64,000 bases of DNA from Clostridium chrysemydis (GCF_015234215.1 NZ_JADEKP010000003.1:62001-126000), one strand, 5' to 3'; positions 44,384-54,246 are shown, numbered from the stretch's first letter. The notes: a model not told the origin generated them from the sequence alone. Translations and numbers: made by a program.

Positions 44384-45148
44384 TTATAATACTTCTATTT
44401 TGATTTTTTGAAGGGATTCTAATATTTTAGGGCTAGGGGTAGATTCTGTTATTATAAAATCTACTTTATCTAAAGAAGCGAATTTATAAGCCCCATCTAA
44501 GTTGAATTTTTCGTTTTGTAGCAATAAATATACTTCTTTAGAAGATGAGATTATAGCGCTCTTTGTATTACCTTCTTCTAAATCAAAGTTATAGATACTT
44601 CTATTTAATATGTTTACTCCGCCAACCCCTATAAATGATTTGTTATACTTGTATTTAGATATAGAATTAATAGCCTCAGAGCCTGTAACGCCACCTAATT
44701 TTTTATTATAAAGTCCACCTATACAAATTAACTGGATATCGCTGTTTGGATTAGTAAATAGCGAAGAAATTTCAATCATATTACTTATAATAGTTATCTT
44801 CTTATCACTTTTTGATAATAGCTTAGCTAGTATATAATTTGTACTAGATATATCTAAAAAGATAGTATCAAAATCATTTATAACATCAAAAGCTTTTTTA
44901 GCTATAATTTCTTTAATCGAAGTATCTTTTTCTAGCCTTTTAGTTATAGTAGAATTTTCGGCAATTCCTCTTGGAAGTATTGCGCCACCGTAGGTTCTTT
45001 CTACTAAACCTTCTTTTTGAAGGTTATTTAAATCTTTTCTTATCATACTTTCTGTTACGTTGAATTGTTTGCTTAAATCTTTTACGAAGACTTTATTATT
45101 TTCTTTAACAAGGTCTAATATTTTTTCTAATCTTTCTTCCATAAACAT
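44384..45148 (-). CDS. DeoR-family transcriptional regulator
   Basis: A 254-residue repressor. The N-terminal HTH (VKDLSKQFNVTESMIRKDLNNL, then EGLVERTYGGAIL) is DeoR type; the C-terminal sugar-phosphate-sensor domain includes DTIFLDISSTNYILAKLL. It lacks a metabolic operon next to it; the divergent gene at 45295 is unknown and may be a target. ATG 45148 has AAGAGGTA upstream; a second ATG two codons later is possible. Confidence 0.88.
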   Translation of the reverse strand: MFMEERLEKILDLVKENNKVFVKDLSKQFNVTESMIRKDLNNLQKEGLVERTYGGAILPRGIAENSTITKRLEKDTSIKEIIAKKAFDVINDFDTIFLDISSTNYILAKLLSKSDKKITIISNMIEISSLFTNPNSDIQLICIGGLYNKKLGGVTGSEAINSISKYKYNKSFIGVGGVNILNRSIYNFDLEEGNTKSAIISSSKEVYLLLQNEKFNLDGAYKFASLDKVDFIITESTPSPKILESLQKIKIEVL

Positions 45149-45294
45149 ATAGTATACCTCTTAGTTAGTTTTGTTTATTCTCATTATAATACAAATAGCA
45201 ACAAATGATAACAGAAATATTGACATTATCATAAAAAATTTATAAAATAAAATTAAATAGTAAAAAATGATAATAAACAGTAATGAGGTGTGTA

Positions 45295-45798
45295 ATGGTA
45301 GCTGAAAAATTATCTTTAGATTTAGAAGATGAAATTAAATATATAAAAATAGATATTAAGGGTAATATGCTTTTTTTAGAGGAAGAAAATATATTTCTAT
45401 CTAAAAAAAATCCTATCTACATTCATTACGATTATTTTCTAGATATATATAAAGAAATAAAGAGTTCAAATAAGAAAACCTTAAATTTAATTAGGGTTTT
45501 AGCTGGTAGATTTTGTGATTTAGCTATAGAAAAAGCAGCCTTTGAAGACGATCATTTATTAAAACACGAACTTATAAAAACGGCTACTAGGTGTAATTCA
45601 GCTTTTAAATCTAAACCTGAAACATTAATTGAAGCAATTTATGAAGTGTGGTTTTTATATATTATTAATAATATGTATAGTGGCAATTTAAAATTTAAAT
45701 ATGATGATTTAAAAAGAGTAATAGAAGAATTTTATGGGTTTAAGTTAGATTTTGAAAAGTCAGACTTGAATTTTAAATATATGTTTAATTTAAAATAG
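45295..45798 (+). CDS. Soluble protein of unknown function divergent from the DeoR gene
   Basis: About 167 residues, no signal or membrane segment, largely helical in its second half (ALLKHELIKTATR-like stretch and ETLIEAIYEVWFLYIINNMYS). GAGGTG lies 4 nt before ATG 45295; ATG 45283 in the same frame is the alternative. No family recognised. The divergent arrangement with the DeoR regulator suggests co-regulation. Confidence 0.55.
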   Translation: MVAEKLSLDLEDEIKYIKIDIKGNMLFLEEENIFLSKKNPIYIHYDYFLDIYKEIKSSNKKTLNLIRVLAGRFCDLAIEKAAFEDDHLLKHELIKTATRCNSAFKSKPETLIEAIYEVWFLYIINNMYSGNLKFKYDDLKRVIEEFYGFKLDFEKSDLNFKYMFNLK

Positions 45799-45838
45799 TG
45801 AAATAGGCCAAATAAATTGACCTACTTCACTATTTTTT
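45793..45838. terminator. Bidirectional rho-independent terminator
   Basis: Stem AAATAGTGAAATAGG / CCTACTTCACTATTT (one mismatch), 13-nt loop, then T run; between convergent genes. Confidence 0.8.
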
Positions 45839-46237
45839 TATGTTTTTAAAGAATATATCTCTTTTCATATATAATAATATAAAAGTTAATATTGGGAATA
45901 AAAGCTGTTGTAAAAATGCTACTATGTGGAATCCATTAAATACTTGAGATGAAACTATATTAATTAAAACTCCAGTAAAGTATATGTATATTCCAATATT
46001 TTTCTTAAGAAGCATAAGGGTAATGCCAAGTATCATAAGGCAAGTTAAAAAAGCACCTATAGCCATAAAAGAAACAGGAACTTCAGGAAGACCTTTTTCT
46101 CTAAAGATTTTATTAAAAGCTTCTGGGTTATATAAAAAGTTAAACGTCCCAGGTAGGCTAAATAAAAACATAACTAATTGAATTATCAGGACAACTAAAA
46201 GCCCTGCACCTAATTTTTGATTTTTTAAATCTCTCAT
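45830..46237 (-). CDS. Four-helix membrane protein, paralogue 2 of 3
   Basis: A 135-residue protein with the same layout as its neighbours: KLGAGLLVVLIIQLVMFL at the start, MLLKKNIGIYIYFTGVLI in helix 3, and LLFPILTFILLYMKRDIFF at the end. AAGGAGGA precedes the ATG on the minus strand. Function unknown. Confidence 0.65.
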   Translation of the reverse strand: MRDLKNQKLGAGLLVVLIIQLVMFLFSLPGTFNFLYNPEAFNKIFREKGLPEVPVSFMAIGAFLTCLMILGITLMLLKKNIGIYIYFTGVLINIVSSQVFNGFHIVAFLQQLLFPILTFILLYMKRDIFFKNIKK

Positions 46238-46299
46238 AATAAAAATAAATCCTCCTTAAATAATGTCTATTTTAAATTACCACAATTAGTTAAAAAATA

Positions 46300-46331
46300 A
46301 AATAAGTATCTTAAAAGTAAGATACTTATTT
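46300..46331 (-). terminator. Rho-independent terminator of paralogue 3
   Basis: Stem AAATAAGTATCTTA / TAAGATACTTATTT with a 4-nt loop; on the minus strand a TTATTTTTT tail follows. The stem begins at the stop codon. Confidence 0.85.
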
Positions 46332-46722
46332 AGTAGATAAATGCATTTTTATGCTTATATAATAGTAGAATCATAATAGTTGGAAGTATTAAAGAAAGCA
46401 TAGTTTCTGATATATTTTCATCTAGTAATATATCTGTAGCTATATGCATTGCAATTAAGAATCCAAAGAAATATACTCCTATTTTCTTTTTTAATAAAAT
46501 TAAAGTCACTGATATTAGAAGGACTAGTGAAGATAAAAATAATAGTTTTATATCTAATATCAAAAATCCTTTTGAAAGTAGAAAAAGTTCTAATTTTAAT
46601 CTATCAGGTTTTAATATTACTAAATAGATTAAAGATATAAGAGCTATTAGAGAATAAGCTAAAAAAAGGCTTGAAATGATCTTTATTCCAAGACCTAATT
46701 CGTCATCTTTAGTAGTTTTCAT
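46330..46722 (-). CDS. Four-helix membrane protein, paralogue 3 of 3
   Basis: A 130-residue, four-helix protein: ELGLGIKIISSLFLAYSL start, LILLKKKIGVYFFGFLIA in helix 3, SLILPTIMILLLYKHKNAF end. It lies 92 nt upstream of paralogue 2 on the same strand but ends at its own terminator. Function unknown. Confidence 0.65.
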   Translation of the reverse strand: MKTTKDDELGLGIKIISSLFLAYSLIALISLIYLVILKPDRLKLELFLLSKGFLILDIKLLFLSSLVLLISVTLILLKKKIGVYFFGFLIAMHIATDILLDENISETMLSLILPTIMILLLYKHKNAFIY

Positions 46723-46929
46723 ATGTGATTTACTCCTTATAATAAATTCCCCTAAAATAATTTAGCATAAATTAATGTTTTAGTCTCTATTTTAAAGTAG
46801 ATTTAAAATAGTTTTTAGAATGTTAAAATTAATGGAATACTTATCCTTATGTTAAAGGAATAACTTACTGTACTATGGGAAAAAGTTGGTATATAATTTA
46901 TGTAAAAAACACTTAAAGGAGTAAAGATA

Positions 46930-47880
46930 ATGGATAAAAAACTAATCGACGAAATAGTAAAAAAGATTGAAGAATATAAAGAAATAGCAATATATAGACA
47001 CGTTATGCCAGACCCAGATTCATACGGTTCATCAAATGGGTTAAAAGATATAATTTTAAATAGCTTTAAAGACAAAAATGTGTATCTAATGGGGGAACAC
47101 TCAGATAGACTTAGCTATATCGGTGAAACAGATAACGTAAAACTAAAAGACCCTAAAAATACATTAGCTATAGTTTTAGATGTATCTAACGCAGAAAGAG
47201 TTGATGATCAAAGCTTTTTAGATTGTGATTACATAATAAAAATAGATCATCACAAACCTTTCACAGAGCCTTTTGAAAACTTAATTTTTGTTGATACAAA
47301 CTACTCATCATGTAGTGAAATGATACTTGATATATTATTAAATAGCACGAAAGAACTTAAGATAAGTAAAAAAGGAAGAGAAGCTTTATACGCTGGCATT
47401 ATAGGGGATACAGGAAGATTCTTATATTTAGATAATCCCACTTCACTTTTAGAAAAGTTACCTAAAATAACATTTGATATAGAAGCAAAACCTATCTATA
47501 GAGAAATGTATAAGAAAAAGAAAGAAGAGCTTCAAGTTTTAGGATATATCTATGGAAACTTCAAAATAACTCAAAACGGAGTAGCTTATTTAAAGGTTCC
47601 TTACGAGACTGTAAAAGAGTTTAACTTAGAGCCAATTCAAGTAGCTAGAATGGTAAATTCACTAGCAGATTTAGAAAATATTAAAAACTGGGTATTTTTC
47701 GCAGAGAAAGAAAACGGAGAAATATTTGGTGAGTTTAGATCAAACGGACCTGTAGTAAATGATATAGCATTTAAATATGGTGGCGGTGGACACGCTTTAG
47801 CAGCCGGCGCTACTATAAAGGATTGGGATACAGTTTCAAAAATGCTTGAAGATTTCGATACTAATTGTAAAAATAATTAA
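46930..47880 (+). CDS. DHH/DHHA1 phosphoesterase, NrnA-like
   Basis: A 316-residue enzyme likely degrading nanoRNA and/or dephosphorylating pAp. Metal-binding motifs: YRHVMPDPDSYGSSNGLK (DxD), LDVSN, IDHHKP (DHH), and the DHHA1 substrate loop GGGGHALAAGAT. Length is normal for NrnA. In species with c-di-GMP signalling such enzymes can also remove pGpG; the window has several c-di-GMP genes, but that link is inference. AAAGGAG precedes the ATG. Confidence 0.9.
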   Translation: MDKKLIDEIVKKIEEYKEIAIYRHVMPDPDSYGSSNGLKDIILNSFKDKNVYLMGEHSDRLSYIGETDNVKLKDPKNTLAIVLDVSNAERVDDQSFLDCDYIIKIDHHKPFTEPFENLIFVDTNYSSCSEMILDILLNSTKELKISKKGREALYAGIIGDTGRFLYLDNPTSLLEKLPKITFDIEAKPIYREMYKKKKEELQVLGYIYGNFKITQNGVAYLKVPYETVKEFNLEPIQVARMVNSLADLENIKNWVFFAEKENGEIFGEFRSNGPVVNDIAFKYGGGGHALAAGATIKDWDTVSKMLEDFDTNCKNN

Positions 47881-47894
47881 TTAATATACTAAAG

Positions 47895-47928
47895 ATACTA
47901 AGCCTATTTTAGGTTTAGTATTTTTTTT
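47895..47928 (+). terminator. Rho-independent terminator
   Basis: Stem ATACTAAGCCTA / TAGGTTTAGTAT, TTT loop, eight T. Confidence 0.9.
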
Positions 47929-47958
47929 ACACACTTTTAAAAAGGAGATTATAATCTT

Positions 47959-48138
47959 ATTGTTAAATTACTAAAAAGGACATCTATTATATTGTTTTTA
48001 ACTTCTTTAGTTATAAATACTTATTTATATTTTAGAGGTGGAGAAATAAAATTATTTAACTATATTTTTTGGATAAGTATTTCTTTTTACTTTATATTAA
48101 CTATTTTTTATGATTTTTATTTGAAGAAACATAGTTAA
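47959..48138 (+). CDS. Possible small two-helix membrane protein without a canonical start
   Basis: A 59-codon open frame with two hydrophobic helices and a clear AAAGGAG (47941-47947) upstream, but the codon at the right distance is ATT (47959); no ATG, GTG or TTG is in frame before the first helix. It may use a rare ATT start or be a decayed gene. It lies between the nrnA terminator and the glpF promoter. No family recognised. Confidence 0.3.
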   Translation: MVKLLKRTSIILFLTSLVINTYLYFRGGEIKLFNYIFWISISFYFILTIFYDFYLKKHS

Positions 48139-48371
48139 AAATTTAGCTAATGGATAAGGATTATCCCAAGAAAGTTATTGATAATATGGAATTATTAAGT
48201 AGTAATTCCTAAAAAATTAATACTAATTCCAAGGTTTTTTATGAAAATGTTAGATAAATAACAAAAATTCCTTGACTATATTTTAACGTTTATATTATAT
48301 TATAATTGTTGTTATGTTAAATTAATGTTTAAAATCTATATACGTGCTATAAATTTTAAGGAGTATAATTT
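48139..48371 (+). promoter_or_regulatory. glpF promoter region
   Basis: TTGACT (48272-48277), an 18-nt spacer and TATATT (48296-48301) make a plausible sigma-A promoter about 70 nt before the glpF ATG; TAAGGAG is the ribosome binding site. No cobalamin riboswitch signature is visible. Confidence 0.6.
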
Positions 48372-49076
48372 ATGGCAGTATATTTAGCAGAAGTTATAGG
48401 AACAATGCTTTTAATCATCTTAGGTGATGGTGTTGTTGCGAACGTAGTTTTAAAGAAAACTAAAGGAAATAATTCAGGATGGATTGTTATCACAACAGGA
48501 TGGGCTTTAGCAGTTGCAATTCCAGCGGCTATTTTCACAAGTGTTAGTGGAGCTTTATTTAATCCTGCGTTAACGATTGGACTAGCTTGCGTTGGTCAAT
48601 TTGCTTGGGGAGAAGTTCTTCCCTTTATTATTGCACAACTTGTAGGAGCATTCCTTGGTGCAATCGTTGTTTATATAGTATATTACAACCATTTTAACGA
48701 AACTGAAGACCAAACTTCAAAACTTGGTGTTTTTTGTACAATTCCAGAAATAAGAGATTTAAAAATAAACTTCTTAACTGAGTTTATAGGAACTTTTGTT
48801 TTAACTTTCTCTATACTTGGAATCGGAGCTCAAGACTTAGGGTATGGAGTTAAGGTTGTTATAGTTGCATTTTTAATTTGGGCTATAGGTATAAGTCTTG
48901 GTGGACCTACTGGTTATGCTATAAACCCAGCTAGAGATTTCGGTCCAAGACTAGCTCACGCTATATTACCAATCAAAGGTAAAGGTGATTCACAGTGGAG
49001 TTATGCATGGATTCCTATAGTTGCACCAATACTTGGTTCAATCTGTGGTGCTATAGTTTATACAAATATTTTTTAA
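48372..49076 (+). CDS. glpF: Glycerol facilitator (aquaglyceroporin)
   Basis: A 234-residue MIP-family channel with six helices and two half-helices. The two NPA boxes are SGALFNPALTIG and YAINPARDFGPRLAH; the Asp after the second NPAR is the glycerol-channel type. It opens the glycerol regulon and supplies substrate to the dehydratase downstream. Own terminator. Confidence 0.92.
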   Translation: MAVYLAEVIGTMLLIILGDGVVANVVLKKTKGNNSGWIVITTGWALAVAIPAAIFTSVSGALFNPALTIGLACVGQFAWGEVLPFIIAQLVGAFLGAIVVYIVYYNHFNETEDQTSKLGVFCTIPEIRDLKINFLTEFIGTFVLTFSILGIGAQDLGYGVKVVIVAFLIWAIGISLGGPTGYAINPARDFGPRLAHAILPIKGKGDSQWSYAWIPIVAPILGSICGAIVYTNIF

Positions 49077-49095
49077 TAATTAAATTAGAAAAATG

Positions 49096-49131
49096 GTGTA
49101 TTTTAAAGTTTTCTTTAAAATACACTTTTTT
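49096..49131 (+). terminator. Rho-independent terminator after glpF
   Basis: Perfect 13-bp stem GTGTATTTTAAAG / CTTTAAAATACAC, TTTT loop, T tail. Confidence 0.92.
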
Positions 49132-49292
49132 AACATATATAAGAGTATAAACTTAAATCTACTACAAATTTAAGAGTGCAATTTATCTTAAATCCTTTCA
49201 AGTAAGAAAGAGATTAAATAGAACTAGAGGCTAAAAAGCCCCTTTTAAAATACATAAAATAAAATCAAAAGATGAGAATTATAGGAGGATAT

Positions 49293-50525
49293 ATGGCTAG
49301 TTTACTTGATATTAGAGAAATAATTAATGTTGATACGTTTCAAAAGATTCAAGACGATATTGCAAAAGCTACTGAAAGTTCTATAATCACAGTTGATTAT
49401 AAAGGTATTCCTGTAACTAAACACAGCAGATGTAGTGAGTATTGTACTCTTATTCGTGAAAAAAAAGAGTTTTCTAAGCTTTGCGAAAAGTGCGACTCAA
49501 GAGGTGGTCTTGAAGCTGCAAGAGAAGGAAAGTTTTATATTTATAAATGCCATAGAGGTCTTATAGATGTTGCAGTGCCTATTATAATAGACGGACAATA
49601 CTTAGGCGCAGTTATGGTAGGGCAAGTACTACTTAAAGATGCTGAAGAACACGACATAGAAAGAGTATTAGTTAAAGACCTTAAGTACGACGAAGATGAA
49701 AAAGATAGAATAATAAAAGCTTACGAGAATATCCCTATGTTAAGCTATGAAAAAATCAAATCGATTTCAGAGATGATGTCTCATATAAGTAATTATATAG
49801 TTGAAGAAGCTATGCTTAAAAGAACTCAAAACGAGATTTATAAAAAGAATATTGAAATAGCTATAGCAGAGAGAGCTAAACTTGAACTTGAAGAAGAATA
49901 TAGAGCAATCCAATTAAAAGCACTTCAATCTCAAATAAATCCTCATTTTTTATTTAATGTTTTAAATAGCATATCTTCACTTGCAATAATTGAAGATGCA
50001 CCTAAAACATCAGATGTAATTTATAATTTATCACATATTTTAAGATATACTCTTAAAAAAGCGAACAAGATAGTAAAAATACAAGAAGAAGTAGATAATA
50101 TTAAAGCTTATCTTGAGATCCAAAAGGTCAGATTTGAAGATAGGATTAGATATAAGTTAGAAGTAGAAGAAAGCGTAAAAAACTTTCAAATACCTTTTTT
50201 AGCTCTTCAAGTATTTGTTGAAAATGCAGTTCTTCACGGTATTGAAGAAAAGGAACAAGGCGGGTATGTTAACGTATTAATTTCTTCATTAGGTGATAAT
50301 ATAAATATAAAAATTGAAGATGATGGGATAGGGATTTTAGAAGATAGACTACTTCAAATAAGAGAAGAAATAAAAAATAGAGATAAGATTGGCTTAGAAA
50401 AGATAGGGATTAATAACGTAAATAAAAGAATGTATTATTGCTTTGGAGACGATTATGAAATAAAAATAGATAGTCAAATAAGCAAAGGGACAGAAGTAAA
50501 CATAATTATTCCGAAAAAAATATAA
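49293..50525 (+). CDS. PocR-domain sensor histidine kinase of the glycerol/propanediol regulon
   Basis: A 410-residue kinase without membrane helices. The N-terminal PocR sensory domain (about 10-175) carries the Cys-rich CSEYCTLIREKKEFSKLCEKC and ends YLGAVMVGQV; PocR domains sense small diols or glycerol. A coiled coil (about 180-205) leads to a LytS/YesM-type His_kinase domain with H box QSQINPHFLFNVL and ATPase boxes VFVENAVLHG and DDGIGI. ATG 49293 follows AGGAGGAT. It pairs with the response regulator 11 nt downstream and probably induces the dehydratase operon. Confidence 0.88.
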   Translation: MASLLDIREIINVDTFQKIQDDIAKATESSIITVDYKGIPVTKHSRCSEYCTLIREKKEFSKLCEKCDSRGGLEAAREGKFYIYKCHRGLIDVAVPIIIDGQYLGAVMVGQVLLKDAEEHDIERVLVKDLKYDEDEKDRIIKAYENIPMLSYEKIKSISEMMSHISNYIVEEAMLKRTQNEIYKKNIEIAIAERAKLELEEEYRAIQLKALQSQINPHFLFNVLNSISSLAIIEDAPKTSDVIYNLSHILRYTLKKANKIVKIQEEVDNIKAYLEIQKVRFEDRIRYKLEVEESVKNFQIPFLALQVFVENAVLHGIEEKEQGGYVNVLISSLGDNINIKIEDDGIGILEDRLLQIREEIKNRDKIGLEKIGINNVNKRMYYCFGDDYEIKIDSQISKGTEVNIIIPKKI

Positions 50526-50536
50526 GGAGATAAGTT

Positions 50537-51271
50537 ATGGTTAATGTAATGGTTGTAGATGATGAAAAGCTTGAAAGAGAAGTTCTAAAAGCTATTTTAG
50601 AAAAAAATGAAAGAATTTCTAATGTTTACGAAGCAAAAAACGGTAAAGAAGCTTTAGAAATTAATAGAGAGTTTAATCCTGATATTATATTTATGGATAT
50701 AAAGATGCCAGGGATAGATGGAGTTAAAGCTTTAGAACTTATAAAAAACGAATATCCAAATAAAAAAGTAGTAATGATCACAGCATATGATGATTTTGAG
50801 TTTATACATAAAGTTTTAGTACTTGGAGGAACTGATTATATACTAAAACCTATTAAGCCATCAAACATTATAGATATAGTAAACAATATCATTGACAAAA
50901 TAAATACTAAATCAGTAGAAGTTTTAAGTGAAGAAGTAATAGTGAAAGAAGACAAAGAAGATCTAATTAAAAAGGGGAAAAAATTTATAAAAGATAATGT
51001 TTCAAAGCCTATAAAGCTAGAAGATATCGCATCTTTTTGCAATTTAAGCCCTAGTTATTTTAGTAGATTATTTAAAAAAGAAACTGGAAAAACTGTTATA
51101 TCATACATAAACGAAGAAAAAATAGAAAAAGCAAAAGAGCTTTTAAAAAATACATATTTACCTATAATAAATATATCTTTAGATTTAGGTTTTGACGATT
51201 GCGGGTACTTTATAAGGGTATTTAAGAAAGCAACAGGGGTCACGCCTAAGGTCTTTAGAGAAGAAAAATAA
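50537..51271 (+). CDS. YesN/AraC-type response regulator of the glycerol regulon
   Basis: A 244-residue regulator: receiver domain with phosphoacceptor Asp in DIIFMDIKMPG, then a C-terminal AraC-type double HTH (LEDIASFCNLSPSYFSRLFKKETG and a second motif ISLDLGFDDCGYFIRVFKKATG). It should bind upstream of the dehydratase operon at 51.4-51.5 kb. Same operon as the PocR kinase. Confidence 0.9.
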   Translation: MVNVMVVDDEKLEREVLKAILEKNERISNVYEAKNGKEALEINREFNPDIIFMDIKMPGIDGVKALELIKNEYPNKKVVMITAYDDFEFIHKVLVLGGTDYILKPIKPSNIIDIVNNIIDKINTKSVEVLSEEVIVKEDKEDLIKKGKKFIKDNVSKPIKLEDIASFCNLSPSYFSRLFKKETGKTVISYINEEKIEKAKELLKNTYLPIINISLDLGFDDCGYFIRVFKKATGVTPKVFREEK

Positions 51272-51291
51272 CTAAATTTGATAGAGATAAA

Positions 51292-51321
51292 ACAAAAGCG
51301 ATATGAAAATATCGCTTTTGT
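51292..51321 (+). terminator. Hairpin after the response regulator
   Basis: Perfect 13-bp stem ACAAAAGCGATAT / ATATCGCTTTTGT with a GAAA loop; no T run follows, so it is a weak terminator or 3' stabiliser ahead of the stronger one at 51361. Confidence 0.6.
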
Positions 51322-51360
51322 CATATAAAAATACAATTAAATAGTACAAATCTGTATAAA

Positions 51361-51420
51361 AAATAGGATTATTTTAACCTTTTCTAAAAATGGGATAAAA
51401 TAATCCTATTTTTATCTTTT
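51361..51420 (+). terminator. Rho-independent terminator before the dehydratase operon
   Basis: Perfect 16-bp stem AAATAGGATTATTTTA / TAAAATAATCCTATTT with a 19-nt loop and T-rich tail. It separates the regulator operon from the dehydratase operon; the promoter must lie in 51421-51545, where I see AT-rich DNA but no clear -35/-10, as expected for activator dependence. Confidence 0.8.
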
Positions 51421-51545
51421 GCATTAGTCAAAAATTTAACATAACTGTGCGTTATTATTCAATGGCAAAAATGTGACTATGGTTTACAATCTAGACATAG
51501 ATAAAAAATTAACAAATTAAATTTTTGAAAGCGAGGCTGATTTAA

Positions 51546-53210
51546 GTGAAATCTAAAAGATTCCAAGTATTATCAGAGCGTCCTGTAAATCAAGACGGAC
51601 TTATCGGAGAATGGGCAGAAGAAGGATTAATAGCCTTAGATAACCCAAATGATCCTAAATCATCAATAAAAATAGAAAACGGACTAGTTGTAGAATTAGA
51701 CGGTAAAAAAAGAGAAGACTTTGATATGATAGACAAGTTTATAGCTGATTATGCAATAAACTTAGAGGAAGCTGAAGATGCTATGAAGCTTTCAGCTACA
51801 GAAATAGCAAAGAAATTAGTTGATATAAATGTAAGCAGAGATGAGATCGTTAAATTAACAACTGCAATCACTCCAAAGAAAGCTGTTGAAGTAATCGAAG
51901 AGATGAACGTAGTTGAGATGATGATGGCTCTTCAAAAAATGAGAGCAAGAAGAACTCCTGCAAACCAATGTCACGTTACAAACGTAAAAGACAACCCAGT
52001 ACAAATCGCAGCAGATGCAGCTGAAGCAGCACTTAGAGGCTTCGCAGAGCAAGAAACTACAGTAGGTATCGTAAGATATGCACCATTTAATGCACTTGCT
52101 ATTTTAGTAGGTTCACAAGTTGGTAGAGGTGGAGTTTTAACTCAATGTGCTGTTGAGGAAGCAACTGAACTTGACCTTGGAATGAGAGGACTTACAAGTT
52201 ATGCAGAAACAGTTTCAGTATACGGAACAGAAGCTGTATTTACAGATGGAGATGATACTCCTTGGTCAAAAGCATTCTTAGCATCAGCTTATGCTTCAAG
52301 AGGACTTAAAATGAGATTTACATCAGGAACAGGTTCAGAAGCATTAATGGGATACTCAGAAGGTAAATCAATGCTTTACTTAGAATCAAGATGTATCTAC
52401 ATAACTAAAGGTGCTGGAGTTCAAGGACTTCAAAACGGAGCTGTAAGTTGTATCGGAATGACAGGGGCTGTTCCTTCAGGAATAAGAGCTGTACTTGGAG
52501 AAAACTTAATAGCTGCAATGCTTGATATAGAAGTAGCATCAGCAAACGATCAAACTTTCTCACACTCAGATATAAGAAGAACAGCAAGAATGCTTATGCA
52601 AATGCTTCCAGGAACAGACTTCATATTCTCAGGATATAGTGCAGTTCCAAACTACGATAATATGTTTGCTGGATCAAACTTTGATGCAGAAGACTTTGAT
52701 GATTACAACATACTTCAAAGAGACTTAAAAGTTGATGGTGGAGTTAAGCCTGTAACAGAAGAAGAAACTATTAAAGTTAGAAATAAAGCAGCTAGATGTA
52801 TCCAAGTTATATTTAGAGAATTAGGATTCCCAGATGTAACTGACGAAGAAGTAGAAGCAGCTACTTACTGTCACGGAAGTAAAGAAATGCCAGACAGAAA
52901 CATAGTAGAAGACTTAAAAGCAGCAGAAGAAATGCTTGAAAGAAGAATCACAGGATTAGATATAATAAAAGCTTTAAGCAAAAATAATCTTGAAGATGTA
53001 GCTAACAACTTACTTAACATGCTTAAGCAAAGAGTTACAGGAGATTATCTTCAAACTTCAGCAATACTTGATAAAGACTTTAACGTTATAAGTGCTGTAA
53101 ATGACATAAATGATTATATGGGACCTGGAACAGGTTACAGATTAGATGGCGAAAGATGGGAAGAAATTAAAAACGTTCCAACTGTAATGCAGCCAGAAGA
53201 TATTAAGTAG
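51546..53210 (+). CDS. dhaB: Glycerol dehydratase large subunit, coenzyme B12-dependent
   Basis: A 554-residue alpha subunit, the same length as characterised clostridial and Klebsiella enzymes ([17 protein letters not shown] start). The radical-diol-dehydratase core is very conserved: [46 protein letters not shown] and [19 protein letters not shown]. It converts glycerol to 3-hydroxypropionaldehyde using adenosylcobalamin. The start is GTG with GCGAGG upstream. First gene of an eight-gene operon. Confidence 0.96.
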   Translation: MKSKRFQVLSERPVNQDGLIGEWAEEGLIALDNPNDPKSSIKIENGLVVELDGKKREDFDMIDKFIADYAINLEEAEDAMKLSATEIAKKLVDINVSRDEIVKLTTAITPKKAVEVIEEMNVVEMMMALQKMRARRTPANQCHVTNVKDNPVQIAADAAEAALRGFAEQETTVGIVRYAPFNALAILVGSQVGRGGVLTQCAVEEATELDLGMRGLTSYAETVSVYGTEAVFTDGDDTPWSKAFLASAYASRGLKMRFTSGTGSEALMGYSEGKSMLYLESRCIYITKGAGVQGLQNGAVSCIGMTGAVPSGIRAVLGENLIAAMLDIEVASANDQTFSHSDIRRTARMLMQMLPGTDFIFSGYSAVPNYDNMFAGSNFDAEDFDDYNILQRDLKVDGGVKPVTEEETIKVRNKAARCIQVIFRELGFPDVTDEEVEAATYCHGSKEMPDRNIVEDLKAAEEMLERRITGLDIIKALSKNNLEDVANNLLNMLKQRVTGDYLQTSAILDKDFNVISAVNDINDYMGPGTGYRLDGERWEEIKNVPTVMQPEDIK

Positions 53211-53223
53211 GAGGAGAAGACGG

Positions 53224-53787
53224 ATGGAAAAGACTTTTATACCAGAACTTACTGTAAAGGAAGTTGGAGAAGCTAAGTCAAACGTTAGACCTGACGAAGT
53301 TGTTATAGCTTTAGGACCAGCTTTCCACAAACACCAAAACAAAACAATAGTTGATGTACCACATAGCGTAGCATTAATGGAAATGATAGCCGGAGTAGAA
53401 GAAGAAGGATTAACTGCAAGAGTAGTTAGAGTAATCAGAACTTCAGACGTATCATTTATGGCTCACGATGCAGCAGAATTAAGTGGATCAGGAATAGGAA
53501 TCGGAATTCAATCAAAAGGAACTACAGTAATTCACCAAAAAGATTTACTTCCTTTAAATAACTTAGAGTTATTTTCACAAGCTCCACTATTAACTCCTGA
53601 TACTTACAGATTAATAGGTAAAAACGCAGCAAAATATGCAAAAGGTGAATCACCAACACCAGTACCAGTTAAGAACGACCAAATGGTAAGACCTAAGTTT
53701 ATGGCTAAAGCTGCATTACTTCACATAAAAGAAACTAAGTATGTAGATAACGGAAAAAAACCACTACAATTAGAAGTTAGCTTCTAA
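53224..53787 (+). CDS. dhaC: Glycerol dehydratase medium subunit
   Basis: A 187-residue beta subunit. [19 protein letters not shown] and [20 protein letters not shown] are characteristic. It helps bind cobalamin together with the large subunit. Thirteen nt separate it from dhaB, with TAGGAGGAGAAG before the ATG. Confidence 0.95.
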   Translation: MEKTFIPELTVKEVGEAKSNVRPDEVVIALGPAFHKHQNKTIVDVPHSVALMEMIAGVEEEGLTARVVRVIRTSDVSFMAHDAAELSGSGIGIGIQSKGTTVIHQKDLLPLNNLELFSQAPLLTPDTYRLIGKNAAKYAKGESPTPVPVKNDQMVRPKFMAKAALLHIKETKYVDNGKKPLQLEVSF

Positions 53788-53808
53788 GAAGAAAGGATTG
53801 AAAGTATT

Positions 53809-54228
53809 ATGGAAAAATTTACTGCAAAAGATTATCCTCTAACAGCTAAAAGAGGTAATGATATAACAACTCCAACTGGAAAAAAATTAAATGATATTAC
53901 ATTAGATAAAGTTCTAAATGGAGAAATAAACGCAGATGATATAAGAATCTCACCAGAAACTTTAGAGATGCAAGCTCAAATAGCTGAAAGCATGAACAGA
54001 GATGCAATCGCTAGAAACTTTAGAAGAGCAGCAGAACTTATAAGCGTTCCAGATGATAGAATACTAGAAATGTATAATGCATTAAGACCTTATCGTTCAA
54101 CTAAAGAAGATCTATATGTTATAGCTGATGAACTTGAGCATAAATATGGAGCAAAAATAAACGCAGACTTCGTTCGTGAAGCAGCTGGTGTTTATGAGGA
54201 AAGAAAGAAGTTAAGAACTGAAGAATAA
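53809..54228 (+). CDS. dhaE: Glycerol dehydratase small subunit
   Basis: A 139-residue gamma subunit: KDYPLTAKRGNDITTPTGK start and MNRDAIARNFRRAAELISVPDDRILEMYNALRPYRS middle are family hallmarks. Lacks the extra N-terminus of diol dehydratases, which supports glycerol dehydratase. Confidence 0.95.
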   Translation: MEKFTAKDYPLTAKRGNDITTPTGKKLNDITLDKVLNGEINADDIRISPETLEMQAQIAESMNRDAIARNFRRAAELISVPDDRILEMYNALRPYRSTKEDLYVIADELEHKYGAKINADFVREAAGVYEERKKLRTEE

Positions 54229-54246
54229 TCAAGTGAGGTGTAACAC

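Noticed and set aside
51524-51540. TGAAAGCG element before dhaB as a cre site
   Set aside because: Only the left half matches; the right half GAGGCTGA does not, and GCGAGG serves as the ribosome binding site.
48139-51545. Cobalamin riboswitch controlling the B12-dependent operon
   Set aside because: I looked for the conserved B12-box pattern (GCCACTG) in all three leaders and found none.
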